From Prochlorococcus sp. AG-402-L18 (GTDB lineage Bacteria > Cyanobacteriota > Cyanobacteriia > PCC-6307 > Cyanobiaceae), in assembly GCA_003216725.1 (NCBI GenBank), contig QCIL01000013.1, positions 1 through 39,571 on the forward strand: a stretch of DNA of 39,571 nucleotides, in the 5' to 3' direction. The position numbers and the translations under genes are program-made. Below, piece by piece: positions 23,355 through 30,199 of this stretch (the stretch's first letter is position 1; every line of letters starts with the position of its first letter). Under the pieces are notes generated by a model. It had not been told where the DNA came from, did not search any database, and saw only the letters and a program-made list of their open reading frames with translations.

Positions 23355-24404
23355 TTGAAGACATTAACCATATTAAAACCTGATGATTGGCATTTACATT
23401 TAAGAGAGGGTCTGATATTGAAAAATATCATTCATTTTACATCCGAATATTTCGGGAGGGCTATTGTTATGCCGAATACTAAAACTCCCATAACATCTAT
23501 TGATAGTGCAATTTCTTACAAAAAATCTATTGCTGAAGCATTGCCAGAAAGCTCTAAGTTTGAACCATTAATGACTATGTATCTTACTGATGAGACTGAT
23601 AAAGGAGAACTAATAAATGGTTTTAACAATAAAATCTTTTTCGGTGCAAAATTATATCCTGCTAACGCTACAACAAATTCCAGTCATGGAGTTAAAAAAA
23701 TAGAAAATTTATATAAGATTTTTGAATTAATGCAAGATTCTGGAATGCCTCTTTTAATTCATGGGGAAGTAACTGATTCAGAAGTGGATATTTTTGACCG
23801 GGAGGAAGTATTTATAGATAGAGAACTTTCTCAAATAGTAAAAAGATTTCCAAAATTGAAAATTGTTTTAGAACATATAACTACATCTTATGCTGTGGAC
23901 TTTGTTCAAGAAAATAATATTGGAGCTACTATCACTCCGCATCATTTGCACATAAATAGAAATGCAATGTTTTTTGGCGGCTTAAATAGCGATTTTTACT
24001 GCTTACCAGTCGCTAAAAGGGAAAAAAATAGGATTGCCTTAAGGAAAGCTGCTACAAGTGGCAAAGAATGTTTTTTCTTAGGAACTGATTCTGCTCCTCA
24101 CCTAAGAGAGTGGAAAGCTTTTTGTGGTTGTGCAGGTATCTTTAATTCGCCGGTCGCAATAGAAAGCTATTTAACTGTATTTGAAGAGGAAAACGCTCTA
24201 GATAATTTTGAAAAGTTTGCAAGTTTAAATGGCCCAAATTTTTATAAATTACCTCCAAATAAAGAAAAATTAAAATTAGTTTCTAGACTTAATAAAATTG
24301 AAGAATTTATTGACGTTTTTGAAGAAAAAAAAATTGTAGGACAAATAAAACCATTTCATGCAGGCCAAATTTTAAAATGGCAAATCGAAGGGACAGTAAA
24401 TTAA
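23355..24404 (+). CDS. pyrC: Dihydroorotase
   Basis: Dihydroorotase closes carbamoyl-aspartate to dihydroorotate, step three of pyrimidine synthesis. The 349 residues match the E. coli PyrC type. Metal and active-site features are HLHLREG (the H-x-H pair) near residue 14, the carbamylated lysine in FFGAKLYPANATT, the ligands in LLIHGEV and VLEHITT, and the catalytic Asp in LGTDSAPHL. The start is TTG at 23355, giving MKTLTILKPDDWHLH; the next ATG would cut into the metal site. No Shine-Dalgarno sequence is visible. It is divergent from the antiporter across 115 nt and is followed by tRNA-Leu on the same strand. Confidence 0.95.
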   Translation: MKTLTILKPDDWHLHLREGLILKNIIHFTSEYFGRAIVMPNTKTPITSIDSAISYKKSIAEALPESSKFEPLMTMYLTDETDKGELINGFNNKIFFGAKLYPANATTNSSHGVKKIENLYKIFELMQDSGMPLLIHGEVTDSEVDIFDREEVFIDRELSQIVKRFPKLKIVLEHITTSYAVDFVQENNIGATITPHHLHINRNAMFFGGLNSDFYCLPVAKREKNRIALRKAATSGKECFFLGTDSAPHLREWKAFCGCAGIFNSPVAIESYLTVFEEENALDNFEKFASLNGPNFYKLPPNKEKLKLVSRLNKIEEFIDVFEEKKIVGQIKPFHAGQILKWQIEGTVN

Positions 24405-24508
24405 GAAATTAGATTTAATCTGATCATTCAACAAAAGTGTAAATTTTCCAATTTTTTCTGGTTAATTGAGATGCTTTCGGCTACGATAAAAAAGCGCAAA
24501 TTCCTCAT

Positions 24509-24594
24509 GGGAGTGTGGCGGAATTGGTAGACGCGCCGGACTTAAAATCCGTCGAGCGCTTTAGCTCGTGGGGGTTCAAGTCCCCCCACTCCCA
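24509..24594 (+). tRNA. trnL-TAA: tRNA-Leu (anticodon TAA)
   Basis: The acceptor stem is GGGAGTG (24509-24515) with CACTCCC (24587-24593) and discriminator A24594. The D-arm is GCGGAATTGGTAGACGC-like. The anticodon loop is CTTAAAA, giving anticodon TAA. A long variable arm forms the hairpin CGAGC-GCTTTA-GCTCG, as in class II leucine tRNAs. The T-arm is GGGGG-TTCAAGT-CCCCC. No CCA is encoded. The gene is uninterrupted: many cyanobacteria have a group I intron between the first and second anticodon bases, and it is absent here. The outermost anticodon-stem pair reads C opposite T, a mismatch. Confidence 0.97.
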
Positions 24595-24669
24595 TTATTT
24601 AATTATTTATTTTAGTTCTTACGATAACTTTTAATAATTGTTATGTTTAACTAAATAACCAAAATCAAA

Positions 24670-24903
24670 ATGGAAAATATTTTCAATAATTCATTTGCTA
24701 CTTTAATTACTTATATTGCGGTTATTTCCCTCTATTTATTAGTTATTCCATTATTGCTATTTTACTGGATGAATAATAGGTGGAATGTTATGGGAAAATT
24801 TGAGCGGTTAGGAATTTATGGATTAGTATTTCTTTTTTTTCCTGGTTTAATTTTATTTTCTCCATTTTTAAATCTCAGGTTAAAAGGAAGTGGTAAAGGG
24901 TAA
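24670..24903 (+). CDS. ndhL: NAD(P)H-quinone oxidoreductase subunit L (NdhL)
   Basis: NdhL is a small membrane subunit of the cyanobacterial NDH-1 complex, needed for cyclic electron flow, respiration and CO2 uptake. The 77-residue protein has two hydrophobic helices, residues ~13-35 ([20 protein letters not shown]) and ~47-66, joined by the conserved [20 protein letters not shown]. The C-terminus is short and basic. The ATG start follows the tRNA by 75 nt. It begins the apparent unit ndhL-DUF3007-trpA. The pairing with a DUF3007 gene is usual in cyanobacteria. Confidence 0.93.
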   Translation: MENIFNNSFATLITYIAVISLYLLVIPLLLFYWMNNRWNVMGKFERLGIYGLVFLFFPGLILFSPFLNLRLKGSGKG

Positions 24904-24907
24904 ATAA

Positions 24908-25234
24908 TTGACTAAAGGTAAAGTCTTACAAATAGGTATCATTATCTCATTAATTGGATTAATTAGTTATAAATTTGCACCAAAAATTGGTATAGATAAT
25001 TTTTCAGGAAGTACTATCTCAAGTTGTATCCTTATTATTATTATTGTTACTTGGGTATTATCTTATTTTTTTAGAGTCGTAAATGGGAAAATGACGTTTA
25101 TGGAACAAAGAAAGCGTTATAGAAAAAAATATGAAAAAGTTATTAATGATAAACTAGAAACCAAGTTCAATGCATTGTCAAAAGAAGAACAGGAAAAACT
25201 TATGGAGGATTTAGAAAAACATCCAAAAGTTTAA
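24908..25234 (+). CDS. DUF3007 family membrane protein
   Basis: This 108-residue protein fits the cyanobacterial/plastid DUF3007 family. Two membrane helices (residues ~7-25 and ~37-60) are joined by a short loop. The soluble tail contains the conserved NGKMTFMEQRKRYRKKYEKV and ends in an acidic helix (LSKEEQEKLMEDLEK). The family accompanies ndhL in many cyanobacteria, and plant relatives are reported among NDH-associated proteins, so a role in NDH-1 assembly is a reasonable guess. The start is TTG at 24908, 4 nt after ndhL; the lack of any nearby ATG in frame supports it. Function not established here. Confidence 0.85.
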   Translation: MTKGKVLQIGIIISLIGLISYKFAPKIGIDNFSGSTISSCILIIIIVTWVLSYFFRVVNGKMTFMEQRKRYRKKYEKVINDKLETKFNALSKEEQEKLMEDLEKHPKV

Positions 25235-25277
25235 AAGAAATATTAAAAAAAAATTTCAAAAATTTATTAAAAAAACA

Positions 25278-26099
25278 ATGATTAAAAAAGATACTTTTTC
25301 AAAAATAGAAGAAAGGTTTGCTGAGTTAAAGTGTGATAAAAAATTAGCTTTGATGCCTTTTATAATGGCTGGCGATCCAAATATTGAAATGTCAAGTGAG
25401 ATTCTATTAAAGTTACAAGAGAATGGCGCTGATCTAATTGAATTAGGAATTCCTTATAGCGATCCTTTAGCTGACGGTCCAATAATTCAAATTGCCGCTT
25501 CTCGAGCCCTAAAATCTGGGACTACACCGTTGAAGATAATTAAATTGTTGGAATCTTTGAAAGGTAGATTACATCTGCCGATAATACTTTTTTCCTACTT
25601 TAATCCTCTATTAAGTTTTGGGTTTGAAGATTTTTGCAAACTAGCATCTAGTGTTGGAGTCGCAGGATTAATTATTCCTGATCTCCCTTTAGAGGAAGCA
25701 AACAAGTTTTCAAAAATAATTAAAACTTTTTCAATGGACTTAATACTATTAGTTGCTCCAACTACTTCCTCAGAGAGAATGAAATTGATATCTAATAACA
25801 CAAAAGGTTTTACTTATTTAGTAAGTGTGACTGGAGTTACTGGTGAGAGAAGCAAAATGGAAAATAGAGTAGAGAAGCTTATTTCAAAATTAAAAGAAAT
25901 AAGCAAAAATCCAGTTGCGGTTGGATTTGGAATATCTTCTCCCGAACATATTAAAAAAGTTAAGAAATGGGGGGCAGATGGAGTAATTATTGGCAGCGCA
26001 TTTGTAAAGAGAATTTCTAATTCAAATGAAAAAGATGTTCTTAATAAAATTGGGAACTATTGTCGGGAAATGCGTGAAGCAGCAGACCAAAAAATATAA
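25278..26099 (+). CDS. trpA: Tryptophan synthase alpha subunit
   Basis: TrpA splits indole-3-glycerol phosphate into indole and glyceraldehyde-3-phosphate; indole then passes to TrpB. The 273-residue TIM barrel contains the catalytic Glu and Asp in GADLIELGIPYSDPLADGP, a LPLEEANKF helix, the flexible loop VSVTGVTGERSKM, and the phosphate-binding VGFGISSPEHIK and GVIIGSAFV. The ATG start gives MIKKDTFSKIEERFAEL. It lies 43 nt after the DUF3007 gene, probably on the ndhL transcript. trpB is not nearby, as is usual in cyanobacteria. It converges on the cyAbrB gene with 85 nt between stops. Confidence 0.95.
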   Translation: MIKKDTFSKIEERFAELKCDKKLALMPFIMAGDPNIEMSSEILLKLQENGADLIELGIPYSDPLADGPIIQIAASRALKSGTTPLKIIKLLESLKGRLHLPIILFSYFNPLLSFGFEDFCKLASSVGVAGLIIPDLPLEEANKFSKIIKTFSMDLILLVAPTTSSERMKLISNNTKGFTYLVSVTGVTGERSKMENRVEKLISKLKEISKNPVAVGFGISSPEHIKKVKKWGADGVIIGSAFVKRISNSNEKDVLNKIGNYCREMREAADQKI

Positions 26100-26184
26100 A
26101 TTTGAAATTTACAATGACAATCTTATATTAAGAATTAACTTTCATAAACACTCACAGCTTTTTTAATTTTAAAAAGTTAAATAA

Positions 26185-26544
26185 CTATTTTAATTCTTCG
26201 GTTGGTAATAATCTTATTTGTTTTCTACCTAGTTTAATTTCAAATTCATCACCTGCTTTTAAATCTAAAAGTGCTGTATATGCTTTACCAATTAAAAGAT
26301 TTCCATTGCCTTGAACTGTGGCTATGTAACTTAATTTTCTACCACCTTTACCAATCCCTGCTGCTCCAGAATCACCTAAGCTCACACCTTTTGCTTCTAG
26401 AAGAGCTTCATAGAATGCTGTGAAATTTAAACGCTCTCCACCGTTTTTTTTTGTGGAAACATATCCACAAGCACGCACAAGATCTGACTTGCTAACTTCT
26501 CCAAGTTCTTTAACCTTAGCAAGCAGATCACTACCAGTGAGCAT
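26185..26544 (-). CDS. cyAbrB-type transcriptional regulator
   Basis: This 119-residue protein is a cyanobacterial AbrB-like DNA-binding protein, a family that acts as a global regulator of carbon and nitrogen metabolism and is abundant in the cell. It begins MLTGSDLLAKVKELGEVSKS, has the conserved RACGYVSTKKNGGERLNFTAF block, a glycine-rich linker (GAAGIGKGGRKLSY), and the C-terminal AbrB-type swapped-hairpin segment (GNLLIGKAYTALLDLKAGDE). The ATG start agrees with the family. It is divergent from the YciI-like gene across 95 nt, so it may control that neighbour and itself. Which of the cyAbrB clades it belongs to cannot be told from this window alone. Confidence 0.92.
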   Translation of the reverse strand: MLTGSDLLAKVKELGEVSKSDLVRACGYVSTKKNGGERLNFTAFYEALLEAKGVSLGDSGAAGIGKGGRKLSYIATVQGNGNLLIGKAYTALLDLKAGDEFEIKLGRKQIRLLPTEELK

Positions 26545-26639
26545 AATAAATTCATAAAAGTTCTTCTCAATTAAGATAGCAATTAGTGTGTAAATTGTGC
26601 AATTATTGGTTGTATTATTCTATTAATTTAATTTTAATA

Positions 26640-26909
26640 ATGGAAAAATTTATAGTGTTTGGTAAGTACTGTGAAGGTGCAATAAAAAAACGAGAACCTT
26701 TTCGGGAGGAACATCTTCAAAGACTTAGAATTTTAAAAGAAAGTGATATTTTAATTACTTTAGGACCAACTAAATGTACTAAATATTTATTCGGTATTTT
26801 TAATGCCCAAGATGAGATTGAATTAAAAGAATTAATAGAGAGTGATATTTATTGGCAAAAAGGTATATGGATTTCTTTTGAAATTTATCCTTGGGTACAG
26901 GCTTTTTAG
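26640..26909 (+). CDS. YciI-like domain protein
   Basis: This is an 89-residue protein with a single YciI/ferredoxin-like fold, starting MEKFIVFGKYCEGAIKKREP. The conserved features are a HLQRLRILKESDILITLGP stretch (the usual R..H..hl..l...G.l...GP pattern), a FGIFNAQDEIE strand-helix, and the C-terminal W(I)SFEIYPWVQAF. The ATG at 26640 is preferred; an upstream in-frame ATG (26586) would add 18 hydrophobic residues unlike the family. YciI proteins are small dimers of mostly unknown function, some related to muconolactone isomerases and dehalogenases. It stands alone, divergent from cyAbrB. Confidence 0.82.
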   Translation: MEKFIVFGKYCEGAIKKREPFREEHLQRLRILKESDILITLGPTKCTKYLFGIFNAQDEIELKELIESDIYWQKGIWISFEIYPWVQAF

Positions 26910-27098
26910 AGCTTAAATTTTTATTCAGGAAGGATAATTTAACAATAATTTTGTTAGTTTAGTATTTTATTTTAAATTAATAATATAAAATAATCTTTTA
27001 AATTTTGCTAAATACTTTTTAAATATATTTTTTTATAAAGTTGAATTATTTTAATGAGTATAGAAATAGTAGATAAACATTTTTATTAAAAGAATACT

Positions 27099-27464
27099 TT
27101 ATATACTTATATCTTTATCTATTTGTTTTACTACAGAATCTAAATCTAATTGATTATAAGGTTGGGTTTCATGTGCTACAGAATCTAAATCTAATTGATT
27201 ATAGGGTTGAGTTTTCTGATCCTCTTGAGAAGTATTTTGTTGATTATTCAACCAATTTTGTTCTATTAGAATAAGATTTTTTGCGATATTGAACATACCT
27301 CCTTTTTTATAAAATTCTTTTACTTTAAAAGTTATTTCAGAAATCCTGCTTGATTTAAGACTTAGGGCATTAGCCAAATCTTTTTGATTATATCCATGTG
27401 ATTTTAACCATTCTTTAATGAAATTTATTAGGTCTTGTTCTTCTTGTTTGGATAATTTTTTCAT
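27099..27464 (-). CDS. Small HTH-type protein with C-terminal 15-residue tandem repeat
   Basis: I do not recognise this 121-residue protein. The first ~70 residues are helical and contain GYNQKDLANALSLKSSRISE, which looks like a lambda-repressor-type helix-turn-helix. A basic segment (FKVKEFYKKGGMF) follows. The C-terminal ~40 residues hold two near-perfect copies of TQPYNQLDLDSV, 15 residues apart and rich in Asn, Gln and Asp. The gene starts exactly where the DUF1232 gene ends, so the two are translated from one message. ATG start. It may be a repressor whose tail binds a partner, but no function can be assigned. Confidence 0.75.
   Translation of the reverse strand: MKKLSKQEEQDLINFIKEWLKSHGYNQKDLANALSLKSSRISEITFKVKEFYKKGGMFNIAKNLILIEQNWLNNQQNTSQEDQKTQPYNQLDLDSVAHETQPYNQLDLDSVVKQIDKDISI
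27131..27216. repeat. 45-bp tandem repeat within the HTH-type gene
   Basis: Copies begin at 27131 (CTACAGAATCTAAATCTAAT...) and 27176, 45 bp apart, and stay nearly identical for about 40 bp. They encode the 15-residue repeat at the end of the gene on the minus strand. Near identity at silent sites suggests a recent duplication. Confidence 0.85.
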
Positions 27465-27836
27465 TTAGTAGAATGGAAATATTTTATTGAGTTTTCTCTC
27501 TGCCCTTAATCTTATTGAAGGGGTCATATATTTACTCCATATACTCAAAACAGCTGTTAGAGCAACAAAATCATCACTGAAACCTACTAAAGGTATAAAG
27601 TCAGGGAATAGATCAAAAGGCATTATTAAATAAGCTAATGCCGCCATTAAGGAAACTCTTACTTGTGCAGGAGTGAAAGGATCTATTGCCATTTCTAAAA
27701 CTTCTAATGCAGGCTTTGCTATAGTCCTTCCAGACTTGATAAGGATTTTTATTATAATATTTTCATCAATTGAAGAGCTTTCTAGGACTTCAGCATCATA
27801 AATCTGTTCTTGATTGTTGGTATAATTGTTATTCAT
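27465..27836 (-). CDS. DUF1232 (YkvA-like) membrane-associated protein
   Basis: This 123-residue protein has the DUF1232 core AYLIMPFDLFPDFIPLVGFSDD, a short amphipathic membrane hairpin ending in conserved Asp residues. The N-terminal ~35 residues are polar, and the end is basic (RLRAERKLNKIFPFY). DUF1232 proteins occur in many bacteria and plastids. No defined activity is known to me, though membrane association is expected. It starts with ATG, lies 37 nt after the sigma factor gene on the same strand, and directly precedes the HTH-type gene with no gap. The three genes may be one transcript. Confidence 0.88.
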   Translation of the reverse strand: MNNNYTNNQEQIYDAEVLESSSIDENIIIKILIKSGRTIAKPALEVLEMAIDPFTPAQVRVSLMAALAYLIMPFDLFPDFIPLVGFSDDFVALTAVLSIWSKYMTPSIRLRAERKLNKIFPFY

Positions 27837-27873
27837 ATTAAAGATTTAACTTTCATACTTTATATAACTAAAG

Positions 27874-28797
27874 TTAGCTAATACTATCAACTAATCCATT
27901 TTGTATGCCTGCTTTTCTAAGTTTTCTTAAGGCTCTTTGAACAACTTGCCTGCAATACTCTCTACTACAACTCATATGCCTTGCAACTTCTGCTAAAGTT
28001 CTCCATTCACTTGAACCATCCAAACCAAATCGTAAGCTTACAATTCTCCTCTCTTTCTCAGTTAAATTTGCTTTATCTAATAACTTCCAAGCCGAGGCTG
28101 TCCTTTCGGATAATTCGGCTAATTCCATTGGGGGAGTTTGATCACTTGGAAGAATATCAACTAACTCGGAAGGATCTGATTTTGATTTAACAGTACCTTG
28201 GAGACTAACAGTAATGCTTCTCAATTCACAAGAAAGGAGTTCGTCAATTTCCTCTTTGGTTATTTTCATTTCTTCAGCTAGTTCATAACTATTTGGTGGA
28301 ATACCCTTAAGTTGCATAAGCTTTGATTTTGCTGATCTTAGTTTTGTAAGTTTTTCGTTAATGTTAACAGGGATTCTTATCGTTCTACTTTGAGTTGATA
28401 ATGCTCTATTTAAACCTTGCCTAATCCACCAATAAGCATAGGTAGAAAATCTATGTCCTCGTGACGGATCATATTTTTCTACGGCTCTTGTAAGGCCTAA
28501 TGTCCCCTCCTGAATTAAGTCCAGTAATTCTAATCCTTTCCCTTGGTATCTCTTGGCAAGGTTGACAACGAGTCTTAGGTTGGCTGTTATCATCTCGTTT
28601 TTAGCTTTTTCACCAATTTTGATCTTTTTTCTTTCAGCTTCGGAATATTCACAAGCAGGGCCTTTCCCTCCTGCCTCTTGACATCTATTAACAAGTACCA
28701 CCATTTCTTGGACTTTTCTGCCCATAGTGAGTTCTCTTTCGGGAGTCAAAAGTTGATGACGACCTATTTCACCAAGAAAATCGCTTAATGAACTCAC
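27874..28797 (-). CDS. RNA polymerase sigma factor, sigma-70 group 2
   Basis: This 307-residue sigma factor resembles the cyanobacterial non-essential (group 2) RpoD-like factors that redirect RNA polymerase under light or nutrient change. Region 1.2 starts at SLSDFLGEIGRHQLLT. Region 2 includes NLRLVVNLAKRYQGKGLELL and the -10 recognising GHRFSTYAYWWIRQGLNRAL. Region 3 spans ~160-230. Region 4.2, the -35 reader, is RTLAEVARHMSCSREYCRQV. The long region 1.1 of the primary factor is missing. The start is GTG at 28797, with GAGGT upstream as a Shine-Dalgarno match. The upstream gap of 159 nt holds an AT-rich tandem repeat. DUF1232 and HTH genes follow on the same strand. Confidence 0.94.
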   Translation of the reverse strand: MSSLSDFLGEIGRHQLLTPERELTMGRKVQEMVVLVNRCQEAGGKGPACEYSEAERKKIKIGEKAKNEMITANLRLVVNLAKRYQGKGLELLDLIQEGTLGLTRAVEKYDPSRGHRFSTYAYWWIRQGLNRALSTQSRTIRIPVNINEKLTKLRSAKSKLMQLKGIPPNSYELAEEMKITKEEIDELLSCELRSITVSLQGTVKSKSDPSELVDILPSDQTPPMELAELSERTASAWKLLDKANLTEKERRIVSLRFGLDGSSEWRTLAEVARHMSCSREYCRQVVQRALRKLRKAGIQNGLVDSIS

Positions 28798-28860
28798 GAT
28801 TTACCTCATTGTTGATATATTCAACTTATAGTTAAATCATTATTAAGCCATACATGTAAT

Positions 28861-28893
28861 AATTAATTAATAATTAATTAATAATTATTAATT
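28861..28893. repeat. 11-nt AT-only tandem repeat upstream of the sigma factor gene
   Basis: AATTAATTAAT occurs exactly twice (28861-28871, 28872-28882) and partly a third time (28883-28893). The block is A/T only and lies 64 nt upstream of the sigma factor start. It may bend DNA or vary in copy number. It may equally reflect base composition. Confidence 0.6.
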
Positions 28894-28956
28894 AGTTAAA
28901 TTGCATTTTTTTCAAATTTTTTGGTTAAAAAACTTTAAATTGTAAATTTTAATTAT

Positions 28957-29616
28957 TTAAATTTTTCTTCTTGATTCTAGAACAGCAAGTACATCTCTCC
29001 AATCTACGCCTTTATGCATAAGAGCTACTTGCAGATGATAAATTAAATCAGCAGCTTCATTTGAGATTGAATTTTTATTATTATCTTTGCAAGCCATTAT
29101 AAATTCTGCAGATTCCTCTCCTATTTTTTTCAAAATAGTATTACTGCCTTTTGTTAATAAATGATTTGTGTAACTTTTTTCTGATGGATTTATTGATCTG
29201 TCGTTAATCGTATTAAATAATTCAGAGCAAATATTTGAGAAGGGAGTTGTTTTTTTCTCTTTTTTATCACTTTGATAAATTTGGATTTCGTTGAAAAAAC
29301 AACTTTTTTCCCCAGTGTGACATGCTCCTGAACCATTTTGTTCAATCAAAAGGATTAGTGCATCATTATCGCAGTCGAATCTTATCTCCTTAAGTATTTG
29401 AGTACTTCCACTTGTAGCTCCTTTTCTCCAAATTTCGGATCTTGATCTACTCCAATAATGAACGTTTTTGGTTTCAAGTGTCATTGTCAAAGATTCTTTG
29501 TTCATCCAAGCAAGCATAAGAATTGATCCGTCAAGCCAATCTTGTGCTATTGCAGGGATTAATCCATAATTATCAAAGCGTAGATCCTCTATCGAAAAAT
29601 TAGTTGAATAAGTCAT
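28957..29616 (-). CDS. hisIE: Phosphoribosyl-AMP cyclohydrolase / phosphoribosyl-ATP pyrophosphatase (HisIE)
   Basis: This bifunctional protein carries steps two and three of histidine synthesis. The 219 residues contain an N-terminal HisI domain (~1-115), with the metal-binding cysteines in FDCDNDALILL and GSGACHTGEKSCFF, and the segment MLAWMNKESL. The C-terminal HisE domain (~125-219) has the conserved KIGEESAEFIMACKD and EAADLIYHLQVAL. The fusion is common in bacteria and plants. It begins with ATG and diverges from the PTPS-like gene, with about 63 nt between. hisG is ~15 kb away on the other strand, so the pathway is scattered as in other cyanobacteria. Confidence 0.96.
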   Translation of the reverse strand: MTYSTNFSIEDLRFDNYGLIPAIAQDWLDGSILMLAWMNKESLTMTLETKNVHYWSRSRSEIWRKGATSGSTQILKEIRFDCDNDALILLIEQNGSGACHTGEKSCFFNEIQIYQSDKKEKKTTPFSNICSELFNTINDRSINPSEKSYTNHLLTKGSNTILKKIGEESAEFIMACKDNNKNSISNEAADLIYHLQVALMHKGVDWRDVLAVLESRRKI

Positions 29617-29679
29617 TATGTTCGTTATGTTAAATACTATTCAATGTGTTTTATTAGAAATTATCCTAACAGTTAATTG

Positions 29680-30150
29680 ATGTATATTCATTCTCTGAAA
29701 TTTTCATGCAGCAAAAGTTACGAGGATTTCCCCTGTTCACATAGGCAATGGCGCCATGAAGGCCACTGCAGATTTGTGCATGGATATTCAAGATCATTCA
29801 CCTTTTGGTTCACTGCAAAAAAATTAGACCTAAATGGTTTTGTTGTCGATTTTTCAAGTCTAAAGCCCCTTGAAAATAGACTTAAGGAGCAATTTGACCA
29901 TACTTTTTTAGTAAATAAAGATGACCCTTTGTTGAATTACTGGGAAAAATTACATAACTTAGATGCTTTAGATTTGAGAATTATGGATAATGTGGGAATG
30001 GAGTTCACTTCTGAATTGATTTGGAGATGGGCTAATCAATACTTAAAGGATAAGGATAAGGGCAGAACATGTTGTTGGAAAACAGAATCGAAAGAAAATA
30101 AATCTAATAAAGCGAGTTATGAGGAAATTCCTGATTGGTTTAAATCTTAG
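29680..30150 (+). CDS. 6-pyruvoyl-tetrahydropterin synthase / QueD-like protein, atypical
   Basis: This 156-residue T-fold protein belongs to the PTPS/6-carboxytetrahydropterin synthase superfamily. It keeps SHRQWRHEGHCRFVHGY, aligned with the QueD AAHR...C-x3-HGH block: the zinc His of SHR, the catalytic Cys and the first His of HGH are in place, but the last His is Tyr. The middle has GFVVDFSSLKPLENRLKEQF and FDHTFL, the usual D-F-x-x-L-K and D-H-x-x-L motifs. The C-terminal ET motif with the conserved Glu is replaced by a basic, low-complexity WKTESKENK stretch. The ATG at 29680 is preferred over TTG at 29677. It may use another pterin or have lost catalysis. It stands between hisIE and clpB. 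Confidence 0.8.
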   Translation: MYIHSLKFSCSKSYEDFPCSHRQWRHEGHCRFVHGYSRSFTFWFTAKKLDLNGFVVDFSSLKPLENRLKEQFDHTFLVNKDDPLLNYWEKLHNLDALDLRIMDNVGMEFTSELIWRWANQYLKDKDKGRTCCWKTESKENKSNKASYEEIPDWFKS

Positions 30151-30199
30151 ATTAAAGTTGTTAAATTTTAAGTCATATAGAGTTCTTTAATTTAGATCT

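Noticed and set aside
24595-24669. Attachment site or prophage remnant next to tRNA-Leu.
   Set aside because: No integrase, no repeat of the tRNA 3-prime end in the window, and normal housekeeping genes follow.
27054-27089. Tiny plus-strand ORF (MSIEIVDKHFY) in the 189-nt gap 26910-27098.
   Set aside because: Eleven codons, no ribosome site, and composition equal to the surrounding AT-rich spacer; nothing else was seen in that gap.
27131-27216. 45-bp repeat as a two-unit CRISPR or mobile element end.
   Set aside because: The repeat is in frame and encodes a 15-residue tandem peptide at the end of a gene; no inverted ends or target duplications.
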